Shown here: positions 33,118 through 44,693 of the stretch, piece after piece | Layout: each line of letters starts with the position of its first letter | Numbering within the stretch: the first letter of the stretch is position 1 | From: Stenocarpella maydis | Lineage: Eukaryota > Ascomycota > Sordariomycetes > Diaporthales > Diaporthaceae | Reading direction: 5' to 3' | Length of the DNA stretch: 64,000 nucleotides | NCBI GenBank assembly: GCA_002270565.1 | Contig: NQMI01000067.1 | Span: 178,779-242,778, forward strand | Notes under the pieces: generated by a model | What the model saw: the letters and a program-made list of their open reading frames with translations, nothing else | Told to the model about the DNA's origin: nothing | Databases searched by the model: none | Position numbers and translations under genes: made by a program

Positions 33118-33875
33118 CGGATTAGCTCCTCTGTGGCGACATACGGTAGAATGGCAGTAGGCGCCGTCTCAACCGCAGCCGGGGGGGGGGTTGGTGACGG
33201 ATGGGGCGCACAGCTGCGATGCTGCAAGTCAAAGGCCAAAGCATCTTGACCCACATCTCCGCGTCACCTCCGAGCAAGCCCGGCCGTGTGCCGAAACCAC
33301 CCATTCTCGATACATATTTCATCCCCCTGAATCAGGGGCTCAGGGGCCCTCTTTCCCACACCAGAGTGACGGTCAAATGCAGACTTCCTTTCGTCGCGAG
33401 AGGGCTTCACGCTCAAAACAAGGTAAACTGGGACCCAGTCACCCCCGTCCTCGAGTGTAAAATCCAGGGTATCAACCGTCAGTGTTTGCCACACAAACAC
33501 CGGCCATTTCTACGTAGCTCGCAAAAGGTGTCATTGAGATCATGTCATGTCACGTCGTGCATTATAGGAACAAATAAAACCCACCAGGACTAGAACCCTG
33601 CCCTGGACCCGCAGTTTTTCCAAAGCCGACCCAGTACCGAGCTGGCCAGCTAGGCGCGCCGTTCACCAAGATGCGCCAGCACCCCTTGGCCCGGGGCGCG
33701 TTCCGTTACGTCTATACCTGCCTCATTCAGAAATGAACAACGGCTCTCGGTGAGGTGAGCTGGGTTCCCCCCCCCCCGGTTTCTTCGATCGCGTTGAATT
33801 TTCGACAGAATAGAAATAATAACGATGCAGGAGCGGAGCCCCGAGCCGGCCCCACCCACTACCTTGCCAGGTCCT
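33118..33875. other. Intergenic, possible lost 5' end of the protease
   Basis: Contains poly-G (33181-33190) and poly-C (33768-33777) runs. I found no signal-peptide exon for the M35 gene in any frame. Confidence 0.45.
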
Positions 33876-36800
33876 CTATATCCCGTGTGCACTCCAAACA
33901 CCTCCCATGTTCGCACCAGTCGACTCCATTAGGCTCTGTCCCCAGTCCGCCCAGTTGAAGTCGTCATCCATGTTCACATCGATGTCCTCGGGCTGGATAT
34001 CGTTATTCCCGCCTTGCAGAGGGAAGGTAAATGCCCTCGTGGGCGTGCTTGCACTCAAAGGCCCGCCGTTGGCACTGCTTGGTGTTGCCACAGAGCCTGC
34101 GGTACATCCAAATGGCTGCGCAGCCGCAGCCGGTGCATCACTCCACATCCATGGGGGTAGGTTGCCCTCGATCTTGAGCGCGTCAACGAGAGGTGTCTCC
34201 TGCGTCCTTGGTCCGGTCGACATTGAGGTGCCGGGGATCGCACGGTTGGCGGCTCCGGCGCTGTTGCCGTTGGCAAAGTTGGCGAGAGTCGAGTCCTGCC
34301 TTGGGATTGGGTCGCTGCCAGACATGAAGGGGAACCCCACACGACTCGTTGCAGCACGCGCCATGTCCGCGTACTGTGGCGAGAACGCTATAGGCCAGAA
34401 GCTATCGGGCTGGAAATGAGGCTGGTTCATGACGTTCTCCACAATCTCCATGGCCCTTTCGTCACCACCGTTTGGACCTGGAAAGCCGGCCGCAATGCCC
34501 ATGTTGTTCGGCATCTGTGGAGGCACGCTGACAGCCTCGCCCTGTTGTGCGGATGATCCTTGTTGCTGCTCTTGCTGCAGTGGACACGGCGGTTGAGGCT
34601 GAATCTCTCGTTTTACCTCGGGCGGTAGGGGTGGTGCGTTGACAAGTTTTCGCCATCTCCCGTTGGCCACCGCGCTCTTGATTGACCCGGGCACGGCTGC
34701 GAAGCTCGCCGGCGCCGTCCTGTTCCTGCGCTCTTCCAGCTCTAGCTCCTGCGCTGCCTGAGGGTTGGCCTTGAGTCGGGATATCTCTGCTTCGCGATGC
34801 TTTTTGGCCTTGAGGTAAATCTTCTTGAGCGGCAACCAGACCGCCTGATCCCCTGCCATGCGGTTCAACTCATGAGGGTTGGGGCTGACAGAAGTGGCAT
34901 TTAAGGCCGCCCATGCCCTCTCAACAGCAGCACTCCAAGGGCGGCGGACGACCTCCATCAGGACGTACGCTACAGCGTGCCATGCCGTGTACGTGAGGAA
35001 GAGCCAGCGCCAAGGCCTAGATCGCGGGTCTGAGTTGAGTTGGTGGTTGTACTCGAAAATCTCGGTGGCGGCGGTGAAGATCCGATCACGGATTGCGCTG
35101 GAAAGGACCTCGCCCTCGGGCCCAGGGAAAAGCATAGGTTGGTAGATGATAAGCGTCATCTTCGCGACAATGACGCGGGCTATGTTCGCGGCCGTCCATA
35201 ATATCGGATCCGTGGAGGCATTTGGACCGCGGAAGAACTTCCTTTCCACGCTCGAGTAGGCCTCTCTGACCATATTCTCACGCTCTTCATAGGATATTGC
35301 TGCATCTCGGGGGCAAGATCCCGCATTTGCCGAGGACATGGTGTGCAAACGCCTGGCGAGCCCGCAAATCTCATATCTTATCAGAGAAAAGGTCATGTCG
35401 GTAGAGCCCTCCCGGGGCTGGGGCATCTCTGTCATTTCGGGTGTGAGATCGGAGTCGTTGATGTTCAGCGGTAATTCGGTATCGTAGGTCCGGTCGACGA
35501 TGGTCAAATCAGTACCCTGATCCTCGGCTGCTCGAAGGTCTAGGATGCAAAGCGCCCAAAACACTCGCCGCCGCATTTCGATTTCGAGCGGTGTCAGGCC
35601 CGGAAATGACGTCCCGTCGCGGTGAAGACCCATTGACTGACCGATTCGGATGGCGAGTCCTGTCAGGGTCCATGACACCCGACTGTCATCGTGACGTCGG
35701 ACCAGGACCAGGAAGAGAATGAAGGCCTGAAGAACCACCATCTCTGACGACACCAGGAACTCGGCCTTGGCAAGAGCCTGCTCCAACGCGAAGCGATATT
35801 GCGAGATGAGTCTCGGCCTATCGACTCCGAAGTTCTTCTTGGTCTGCCTCTTGTCAGTGAGTGTAGTATGTAGCAGGGCCACGGGCTGGGACACTCACAT
35901 CTTCCTCGTCCATGGATGTGATGGCCGCAAAGTAGATTGCGAACATCAGGGCCTCGTTCCCGGGTGTCAGGCTATCCAGGTTTTTACGCGTCTCCTTGAC
36001 CAGGATCTCGACGGTCGGCACGTGTAGTATCTTCACAATTGGGTCCACATTCTCTTGATAGACCTGCCACATGTACGGTATTTGTGAAGGCAATGGATGC
36101 AAGGGCCTCAGGTCGACATCGGCGGACCTGTATCCAAGAACAAAGGCGTGGTGGTCACCGCCTGACAGGTCATTCGGAGGAGCTATTATACTCTCGGCAT
36201 CCGAATCACTCGATTCTTCGTCCGTGAGCTTTTGAGTCTCGTGCCGTAGTTCGTCGAGCTAGGTAATTGGTCAGCGAGGCGTGCTCGCGCTCTATAGGGC
36301 GGCACACCGGTGATTGAACCAACCTCATCCGTGATCTTGGACCAGAATGCACTGCTGACATATCTGGTCTTGCCGTGGTCGTTGATGACCAGCCTCCCAA
36401 ACTTCTTGTTGATGGTTTCAGGTCGCTGCGCGACGTTTCTGGAGCCGGAATTGAAATTGTAAGGGGCCGACATCCTGCCATCGGCTGGCGCCGAGGGCGA
36501 CCCCTGGCTGTGTGTGCTGCCTGCTGTTATACTTTCTGCCCTCTCGTGCCTGGGCCCGGGGCCGGGCGTGTTGAAATCGGTAGCGGGGTTGGCGGTGGTC
36601 GTCTCGGGAGAGTTGCCACTGCTGGAGTGATTCCTCGCAGTCTCGACCTCAATCTGGCCGCTCAGCTCCTCAACGATGCCCTCTAGCTTCCGCAGCCGCT
36701 TCATCAGCTCGATCTCGCGCTCGCTGGAGGCCTGCTTGGGTGGCGCATTGGGATCCTTGGGTCGTGGCCGGCGGGGCGCGCGGCCGGGGGCGGGAAAGAT

Positions 36801-37121
36801 GCATGGGATCTGTGCCCTCCGGCAATTCGAACATGGCATGTGCTTGTCGCAGCGTACTTTTCTCCTCCGGCAGGTGACACAGCTGCGAGGGTTCAGGCGG
36901 TCGGAGGGCGTGGCGGTGGGCGTGTAGACCTGGGCGCCGGGAAAGGCAGGATGTGAGTGCGGTTGAGGGGAGGTGTGGTTGTGGTTGAAGGCGCCATTGT
37001 TGTTGGGCGAGTTGGTGGTGGAGGGCAGGTGGAAGTCGGCGAGGGACTCGTCCGGGCTGGTCGGGTTGGACGGATTCGAGCCGGAGGTTTGGGGAGGGAG
37101 CGGCAGCCCCGAGATGTCCAT
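33876..37121 (-). CDS. Zn2Cys6 transcription factor with fungal-specific regulatory domain
   Basis: Three exons (37121-36324, 36258-35899, 35849-33876) encode about 1,043 residues. The binuclear cluster lies near residue 80: CVTCRRRKVRCDKHMPCSNC, then RRAQIPC. A coiled-coil-like linker follows (REIELMKRLRKLEGIVEEL). The fungal-specific domain includes SWTLTGLAIRIGQSMGLHRD and MRRRVFWALCILDLRAAEDQ. The C-terminal third is Gln/Pro/Ser-rich, and the acidic-aromatic tail (DDDFNWADWG) could be an activation region. Introns are 65 and 49 nt. The start ATG at 37121 is followed by a Pro/Asn-rich leader. Targets are unknown; it lies next to the protease. Confidence 0.9.
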
Positions 37122-39353
37122 GTCGAAGCTTGAATACTGTCCCAGCCTTGGGGCTGTCTCACAAGGGCCGTGCAGGCGGTATGCAGAGCGCCACGAGCAA
37201 GACGGAGAGAGGGGGAATCGTAGAGTCGCAGGCGGGATAGATGAAGAGAAGAGTCAGGCGGGGCAGCCGCGCAGCCGCGCAGGTTCGGACCAGGCTCGAG
37301 AGTGAACGTGTCTGCTCGAGCGTGGGTTTATTTGGTGGCGCCAGAGCCGGCGAATACTGCAGACTTGGTCTGCCTCGAACTGAGGCGTGAGATGCAGAGA
37401 GGCTAGGTTCGACTGCGGTTGTTGCGGGATGGTGGGAGCCGTGCGGCGCGGGTGCGACTCAAGCTTTGGGAGGATGAGCAACCCGGACCTTGACCCTGGT
37501 CTCGGATCGACGAATAGGCGAGTGTTCCTGATTGTTTGTTACTGGCGGATTGGGATTAGACTATTGGGACGAGTGCCGGAGCAGCCAAGGCTGAGAGTGT
37601 GCTCGAGATTGGGAACTCGAGGGCGAGGCCAATCTGATCAGGCAGTGGCAGGGGCCGGTGGAATGCGTCATCGGCTACAGAGTTCGGACAAAGGGACAGG
37701 AAAAGAGGAAGGGTGGGTGTGGATGTGGATGTGTGTGAGAGAGCGAGTCTGGTCTGATTGAGGACCCGTCTGAGTGCGTGCACCGGGCGATATGGGTCTG
37801 GGAGGAAGAGAACAGCAGCCCAGCAAATAGCAGCCCCGGGCCGCCTTGTGGGTTGGAGTTTGGGCTCGAGAGGGTAATAACAAGTGAGGGCCCAGTTTCT
37901 TGTGTGACTGACGAGCGATACTACACTATGTATGTCCCATGTAGCTGCAGCCACCACCGCCGAGGGCCGAACGGACGGGCGTTGCCTCTCCCGTTGCGGG
38001 ACCGGCTGGCCTTGAAATGTTGCACCAGGAAAATTATGTCAGCGAACGGAAGGCTCGCCAAGACCCGGTCTGCCCTTCTGCCCACTGCTGCATCGTGCTG
38101 GCAGGGTCAGAGTGTCTTCCATCGAGATCCAAGTTTGAGCGTTTCCATTTTTTATTTATTTATCACCACCATTGTCCTTGTTATTACTGGTATTATTTCC
38201 TCCGCAATCATCCTTCTGCCCACGAACTCCTCCAAAGCAGGGTGGCAAAACACTCTCTCTCGTGAGCTCATCGGTCAAGCTGCTACTTGGTACCTAGTAT
38301 GTACACATTTGTATCTGCAGGCATGCATCATCACAAACCTGAGGCTGCGCTAGCTCACCACCTCCACTAACCGGCCACCCAAAGTAGTGTGACTGATTAG
38401 ATCGATGCATGGCGGAGTCCTCCCCAAGTGCTACCTGACTGATCGCCAGCAGCCAATGGCCGAGCAGGTACCTGCTTGCTGCTGTCCATGCGTGAGAGGG
38501 TGGTCAACGGCTACCCGCGCATCAAATTACCCTGCCGGCCTAGCTAGTTGGCTATACTATCCTCCGCATAGTGGCGAGGCTCCGGGCTGGCAACCCACGG
38601 GCCGAAACACTCGCCGATTCGACGAGGGCGCAGAAACACCGTCATGCACGCCCTGCGATGGTTATCTCTCATGCCGAGGCGCCTCCGATCTCGCTCGCCG
38701 CATGCAATGGCAAATGTGAGAAGGCTCGCGCTTGAACGATGGAATGGACTGGGAACACTGAGCCACAACGGGTCAACCCTATGGAGGTGTCATGTGTGAC
38801 TCAAACATGACATTGGCTTACATGTCGTCCGAAGAATTTACATCACGGCGGTAGGGAGTATCGTACCTGTGTGTAGACGACCTGAATTGACTGGACAGGG
38901 ATACAAGACGCTCCTGGCAAAAACTAACCTCCAACTGACAAATCATGACATAGTCCTGTGGGCTGAGGGATTAGGTATTGACCCCGGCTGAGGTGATTTG
39001 AGTTGGTGTTCTTGTCGGGCAATCGTCATGCTCGGCCAGTCCGTAGCCAAGGATGCCTTGTCTCAATGGACCTCGGCTCGGCCCAACACCGCTGAGCATA
39101 CGGACATTGGACAACCACTACCGTCTCGACAAGCTGGACGACGCAAGCCGCCGCGGCAATGTTCACAGCCCCGCCATGTGTCCGCCGTGGGCTCAGTGGG
39201 ATACGGATAGCCATCCCCAGACCGACAGGTGCTTCCCAGGCGCTCATAACTCGTGGCTGCACATGCGGTGGTGCGCCCCGTCCACCATCCACCGCAGTGT
39301 CACCAGGCAGAGTGCGCCGCCAGGCTAGGGACCCAGAACCCCTCGGATTAGCC
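37122..39353. other. Divergent intergenic region, long leader/promoter
   Basis: About 2.2 kb between the regulator and the Nudix gene, which point away from each other. The regulator-proximal 700 nt are C/T-rich on the minus strand, as in long fungal 5' leaders. No gene is supported. Confidence 0.5.
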
Positions 39354-40688
39354 ATGCCAACGGCCCCATCACAGAACCCTGCCCGCGGGCTGTCATCAGC
39401 CAGCTCCCCCAGGCCCAAGACCGACGGAGACGGACCATCCATGGCGGAGGCGCGGCCGAGCTCAAGCGTCAGTAAGCAGCTTCTGGTGTCATTTTTAAAC
39501 CGCCTTGGGATGAGAAATCCCCTCCCAGAGCCCTTGTCTCAGATGCCATGGCCAGACCATGGCCCGATCCACGCTGTCTCTGAAAGCTGACTCAATGCTG
39601 CAGTCCTCCTCTCCCCCACCAACCAGGTCCTCCTCCTCCACCGCGTACAGACCTCCACCTCCTTCCCCTCCGCCCACGTCTTCCCCGGCGGGAACCTCTC
39701 CCCCTTCCACGAGCCCCCTCCCCCGCCCGCGGGCTCGCCAGACCGCCATCGCGACTCCCCGGCCTACCGCCTCGCCGCCGTCCGCGAGACCTTCGAGGAG
39801 TCGGGCATCCTGATCGCCAAGCGCTCCCCCGCCGACGACACCCTCCTCGTCGTCCCGGAGGCGCAGCGCGACGAGGCCCGGCGGCTGGTCCACGGTGACG
39901 AGCTGAGGTTCACCGACTGGGTCGAGCAGCACCTCGGGGCCGTCCTGTGCGATGCTGACCTCGTCCCCTTCACGCGGTGGGTCACGCCGCCCAACATGCC
40001 GAGGCGCTTCACCACCCAGATGTACCTCTACTTCATGCCGCTGGCAGGGTTGCCGCCGCCTCCGGGAGGGGGCCCGGCAGTCGAGGACGTGGGCGTCGTG
40101 CAGACGCCGACCCCCGACGGCGGCGTCGAGCACACGGCGGCAACCTTCGCCGACGCCTCCGAGTGGCTGCGCAGGCAGCGCCGCGGCGACGTCGTCCTGT
40201 TCCCGCCGCAGTGCTACCTGCTCACCCTGGTGGCCGAGGTGTTCGCCTCGGTGTCGCCCGAGAGCGTCGGGAACGACCTGGAGGCGAGGTACGCGGCCCA
40301 GCGGAGGGCGCTGGTGGAGTTCGTGCGCAGGACGCCCACGACCGCCAGTGATGGTGCTGCTGCTGCTGCTGCGGCGGCGGCGGCGGCGGCGGGAGGGCAA
40401 GGGGCAGGAGGCAGGGCGCTGCACCCGACGGCTCTGATTCCATGGTCGGAGAAGGTCATGAGCCCGCACACCTTGTTCATACGCCACAGCGACGACAGGA
40501 TTGTGCTTGGGGTGGACAAGCCTGGCCCGGAGCTGAAAGGGAGCGGGGCGGGCGGTGACTTTGATAGGGTTGTGCTGGTCAAGTTCGGGAAAGGTGGGCC
40601 CCGTGATGTCGAAGTCAGGGGAAGACAAGAGGTATTGAGGGAAGACAAAGCTTCGAAAGAAAACGGAAAAGAGGCAGGGAAATTATAA
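39354..40688 (+). CDS. Nudix hydrolase, NUDT19-like
   Basis: Two exons (39354-39471, 39604-40688) give about 400 residues. The join restores SSVILLSPTNQVLLLHRV in frame. The Nudix core reads HVFPGGNLS, an insert of about 25 residues, then AAVRETFEESGIL. This split Nudix box is characteristic of the NUDT19/RP2 group, hydrolases of CoA and related diphosphates, often peroxisomal or mitochondrial. Later motifs are WVTPPNMPRRFTTQMYLYF and LFPPQCYLLTLV. An alanine run of 12 (GCT/GCG repeats) interrupts the C-terminal half. The start may be at ATG 39354 or the later in-phase ATG 39441. The single intron is the introner-like copy described separately. Confidence 0.87.
39472..39603 (+). repeat. Introner-like intron in the Nudix gene
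   Basis: This 132-nt intron (donor GTAAGCAGCTTCTGG, acceptor AATGCTGCAG) matches the ABC gene intron at 22631-22802 block by block. It includes the exact 13-mer TGGCCCGATCCAC (39560-39572) and GCCATGGCC just before it. It is in phase 1 and its length is a multiple of three. Confidence 0.7.
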
Positions 40689-40954
40689 CCCTAAGATAAA
40701 ATCTAGAGCACTGACAGAAAACCATCACACCATCTTCTTCGGTGCATGTCTTTTGGCTGGTCTGCTGGCGTCGGTGTCTGGAGTGCATCCTTTTCAACCA
40801 ATTCCCGCAGGTTTCCACGATGGTGTTACCCTTCATCATTTACATATACACTCATACATACCCTGAACAAAGCGCAATACCGTAAGTGGAACTCGCATCC
40901 CTACACACATACACGGCAACCAAGCCTCGGTCTACTTAAGTGGACGCCCAGGCA

Positions 40955-43702
40955 TCAGAGCCGTTTCCTTTCCTTGCCACGCCAGGTTCCGCTCCAAAGG
41001 CAACACACGCTCTTCGACTCGCACCACTTCTTGACATCCATGGGTGAAACCTCGCCATCATAGCCGACCCTCGTCAGCTGGCCCGCATTCAGCCAGGCAG
41101 TCAGATCCTCCAGTATGACCGGGTCGTACATCAGCATCTTTTCGTGCCACGATGGGTTGTCAGGGTCGGTCGTCCTTGGAGAAGTAGTAACGGCTCTAGT
41201 GATGTGGCTGAAGAGAGTGGACGGCTGTGCCGTGGGGCTGAGATCGAGAGTCATCTCTGTATCATCATTAATAAATATTTCCACAGCCCCACCGCCGGTA
41301 GAGAAGAAGACCTTTTCGGGCGAGAAAAGACCAGCAGAGTAACCGCTATCAAGGTCTGAATCTACGATCTCTTTGCTCTTTGCCTTTTTAGTCGTTGTTC
41401 TCCTACGCTTAGGTGTCAAAACAGTAGCCCCTGCCTTGGGCGGTGGCGCCATCGTGGCAGTGGTTGAGGGACCTGCTGCTGCTGATACGTGTTTGCGAGG
41501 ACGGCCCAGTGGCTTCGGCGGAGATGCAATACTTGGCTCTCCACTTGCTGCGGCCGAGTCGTTCGTGGCAACTTCAGCTTTCTTTGTCTTCGCACGCGGC
41601 TTTTTTGGTGCCGGCGAAGTCGCCGCAGGATCTGCTGCAGGTGTTTTCTTCTTTCCTTTCGGACTGGATGAACGAGCACTCGTAGAGAATGATGCTGCTG
41701 CTATTATCGGAGTCCCATTCCTGCTCTCCCAACATTGGTTCAGCAGTGCAAGCATCCCACTGCGGCTCTTGATGGCCTTGAAACCAAAGGAGTGCACCTC
41801 TTTGGCCAGCTTGGCGTCTGTGAATAACTCATAATTTGGCCGCGTCTTTAGAACCTTTTTCGGCATTGGAGGTGATATGTGCCTGATATCTTCTTGACTT
41901 TGCTCTTGGTTGCTGGGTGGCGGTGCGTCGCCTTCGTGGAGCAGACCTGTGACGAAAGGGTGAGTCTCCGTTATTGACGAATCGGAGAGGTCCTCGGCAG
42001 CGGCAGCAGCGGCAGCGTTGATGGTGAGCTTTGGCTGCGTCACAAAGAAGTGCGACTTGGGAACGGGTGGCTGTGATGATGTATTTGAAGTCGCCACAGG
42101 CATGCTGTCGATCTCAATGAGGGATGGCTCGGCCGTCTCAGTTTCCGTCCCGCTAGCAGCTGGTAGCTCCTCCGGTGGCAGGTCCTTCCAAGGGTCCAGG
42201 ATCGCAACCGCGTCGTCTTCAGGGAAGGGCGAGCCTTCAAAATCAATGACCTCAATGTCTACGATTTCCCCATCTTCGTCTCTAGCGCTCACCGACCACA
42301 GTCCTCGGGCACGTTTCGCTGATTGTAGGGCCAAATCGTTGGTCAGGGGGAGCCTCTCCACAGACTCTGCATTCTCGCTCGTGACGACATTTGACGCTCG
42401 CAGGGCGGCCTGAAGATCTCTAAGAAATGTCGGTGATTCTTCCCGGACGAGCTGACTTGAAGTTCCAAATACGAAATCCTGCCTGGCTGTCTGGCACAGT
42501 GCCGCTTTGGGAGATAGGAGTACCGGCTGCTTTGGCGGTGCCTTTTTCTTCGTGACCTTCGTAGTCTTCCCCTTTGCCTTGCTTGTCGTGGGTTTGGAGA
42601 CATTGACCGTTCTGCCAACGTCGAAGTATTCAAGAATTGAGTCCTCTTTGAATGTGTCTTCTTGCAGATCAACGGTTTTGGGGGCGTATGCTGCTGTGGC
42701 CAATTCTGTGATTGTTCGAGCCTTCTTCTTGGGCGCTTTCTGCTTTACAGGAGAAGGATCACCGGTCGTCTGCTTTGATGACTGGCCGACTGAAATCATT
42801 TCGATCACTTTTCTTTTCCCCAAGGTTATGGGCTGCGGCTTATCCAGGTTGCACTCCGCGGGTGCTGTGGCTTTGTGGGCGTACGCATCGCGGAGATTCC
42901 TGAAAACATCGTCTTTGGGAGGTCCATCTTCAGCCGAAGGGACGGGTGGTGAATTGTGTAGTGGATTGGTACTTGAATCAGTAAGTGGCGTCGATACTGC
43001 ATCTGGGTGGTTGTCGTCACGTGGTGGTGTCCAATCCCTCCTTCGTTCCACTGCCGGTTCTAAGTTGATCGTTTCAGGCGTCGAAATCCTTGAATTTGGC
43101 TTGGTGGCACCGTCTTTTTTTGCAAAATGTTTACTGACTGTCTCGTTGTTGTTTTTCTTCTTCTTCTGCACCTTCGGCTTCGTCTGTGGCTCGACAGCCT
43201 TGGCTGACAGGTCTGCGTCACTCATATTGGCGGACACCTTATCTCTCTTCCAAGGCTTGGTTCCCAATTGACCCCCCTCGTTTCCATCCTGCTCATGCAC
43301 CCTGGCCCTTTTAGATGTGTTATTATCGTTGCTATTTGGCGTTGCTCCGTCCGAGGACAAAATGATAACCTCCTTTGCCACTCGCTTCGGCGCCTTGGTT
43401 GTCTTGCGCGCACGCTTGGCTGCAGCCTCCCTCGGAGCGGGCCGCTCGGGCTCATCGATGAGATCCGCTGAGTCGTCAACACCGGCCTGAACGCTACGGA
43501 GAAGATTCGCAGCGCTTGTGAACGTCGTGGACGCGGTAGCGGGGATCGGTACGGCAGCACTACCGCTGCGCAGTGCTGTTGCCTTGGGCTTCTTGGTGGC
43601 AAATTCTGTGATCTCTGGAAGCGGAGACGAGGAAAGCATCATGAGTCTATCAAAATGCGCCCCGGAATCCGGAGAGGGCGTAAAAAAGCTGCTCCTAGTC
43701 AT
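40955..43702 (-). CDS. SLX4: Structure-specific endonuclease subunit SLX4
   Basis: The regulatory subunit of the SLX1-SLX4 nuclease, which resolves branched DNA such as Holliday junctions and stalled forks in the nucleus. The uninterrupted frame from ATG 43702 encodes 915 residues. The frame opens further upstream, but without ATG. Most of the protein is low-complexity and Lys/Ser/Pro-rich. A SAP-like helix region (YELFTDAKLAKEVHSFGFK) lies near residue 605. The conserved C-terminal SLX1-binding domain reads YDPVILEDLTAWLNAGQLTR then VSPMDVKKWCESKSVCC. No introns or lesions are apparent. It is divergent from the eS21 gene. Confidence 0.92.
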   Translation of the reverse strand: MTRSSFFTPSPDSGAHFDRLMMLSSSPLPEITEFATKKPKATALRSGSAAVPIPATASTTFTSAANLLRSVQAGVDDSADLIDEPERPAPREAAAKRARKTTKAPKRVAKEVIILSSDGATPNSNDNNTSKRARVHEQDGNEGGQLGTKPWKRDKVSANMSDADLSAKAVEPQTKPKVQKKKKNNNETVSKHFAKKDGATKPNSRISTPETINLEPAVERRRDWTPPRDDNHPDAVSTPLTDSSTNPLHNSPPVPSAEDGPPKDDVFRNLRDAYAHKATAPAECNLDKPQPITLGKRKVIEMISVGQSSKQTTGDPSPVKQKAPKKKARTITELATAAYAPKTVDLQEDTFKEDSILEYFDVGRTVNVSKPTTSKAKGKTTKVTKKKAPPKQPVLLSPKAALCQTARQDFVFGTSSQLVREESPTFLRDLQAALRASNVVTSENAESVERLPLTNDLALQSAKRARGLWSVSARDEDGEIVDIEVIDFEGSPFPEDDAVAILDPWKDLPPEELPAASGTETETAEPSLIEIDSMPVATSNTSSQPPVPKSHFFVTQPKLTINAAAAAAAEDLSDSSITETHPFVTGLLHEGDAPPPSNQEQSQEDIRHISPPMPKKVLKTRPNYELFTDAKLAKEVHSFGFKAIKSRSGMLALLNQCWESRNGTPIIAAASFSTSARSSSPKGKKKTPAADPAATSPAPKKPRAKTKKAEVATNDSAAASGEPSIASPPKPLGRPRKHVSAAAGPSTTATMAPPPKAGATVLTPKRRRTTTKKAKSKEIVDSDLDSGYSAGLFSPEKVFFSTGGGAVEIFINDDTEMTLDLSPTAQPSTLFSHITRAVTTSPRTTDPDNPSWHEKMLMYDPVILEDLTAWLNAGQLTRVGYDGEVSPMDVKKWCESKSVCCLWSGTWRGKERKRL

Positions 43703-44282
43703 TGGTGAGGGTCTTAGGCCGGTGCTCCAACGCGCGAAGCAGTTGCGCCATGCGCATTGTGGGAGGTTTGGGAGCGTCAGTGTGAACTGAGAAGACGAGT
43801 ATACACAATCCGGCTTGTAGTGCGTGATATTTGGCTTTACGGACTTGGATATACCGTCAAATGCTGAGGTTTGCGTGTATAGTGAGTGCACAGGTCTTCC
43901 CGAAGGAGCAAAAAACAAAGGCGCGGCTTCTGGACCGCCGGCGACTCGATGTCCAGAGGTGCTTGGCGCAACGCGTTGGTCCCGCGAGGTCAGCTGGGCA
44001 GCAGGTGGGGGTGCTGGCGACCAGCGTCAACTAGTCTGACTAAGACGGTACCTGGGTACATGCTGCACAGACCAGGCAGAGCTACAAGCGTGGTGGGAAA
44101 AAAAGCGGGCGGGCGCTCGGACCAGCCCACCAAAGTCGAGAAACCAAGGTAAATTTCAGCAAACCACAATCATCAACCCAAAGCCCCAGCGAAACGGAGA
44201 CCTCGACTGGACGACCTTCTTGACCCGCGACAAAGCCCCTTCAACCCGTTCATCCAGACAACTTCCCAAAACTACCGCCAAA
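43703..44282. promoter_or_regulatory. Divergent promoter region of SLX4 and eS21
   Basis: A 580-nt spacer between two divergent genes that must hold both transcription starts. I see no clear TATA box. The eS21-proximal end is C/A-rich, as in many fungal ribosomal protein leaders. Confidence 0.5.
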
Positions 44283-44693
44283 ATGGAAAACGACCGTGGC
44301 GAGATCGTCGATCTGTAAGGGCAAATTCCCCTCCGGGCCTCAACTGCAAGACGGGAGAGAACTGCGGGAGGAAAAAAAAACCAAAATGATTGAATGAATG
44401 CATGGGCATGTGTTCACGGGCGGAATCAGTCTGGCTAACCCACATCTCTCGCTCGAAACAGCTACGTCCCCCGCAAGTGCTCCGCCACCAACCGCATCAT
44501 CAAGGCCAAGGATCATGCCTCTGTCCAGATCTCCATCGCCAAGGTTGACGAGTCTGGCCGTGCCATATCTGGTGAAAACCACGTCTACGCCCTCTGCGGC
44601 TTCGTCCGCGCCATGGGCGAGTCCGACGATGCCTTGAACCGACTGGCACAGCGTGACGGCCTCGTCAAGAACGTCTGGAGCGGCCAGCGATAA
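44283..44693 (+). CDS. RPS21: 40S ribosomal protein S21 (eS21)
   Basis: A small-subunit ribosomal protein. Two exons (44283-44314, 44462-44693) split by a 147-nt intron give 88 residues. The start is [11 protein letters not shown]; splicing joins it to [13 protein letters not shown], and the rest ([35 protein letters not shown]) is the highly conserved family sequence. The intron sits after codon 10, a common place in fungal ribosomal protein genes. Length equals the usual eS21 length. Confidence 0.97.

Noticed and set aside
39495..40628. Long leftward frame (377 codons) opposite the Nudix gene
   Set aside because: It is a GC-rich shadow of the Nudix exon and also crosses its intron; no domain, no ATG-supported start.
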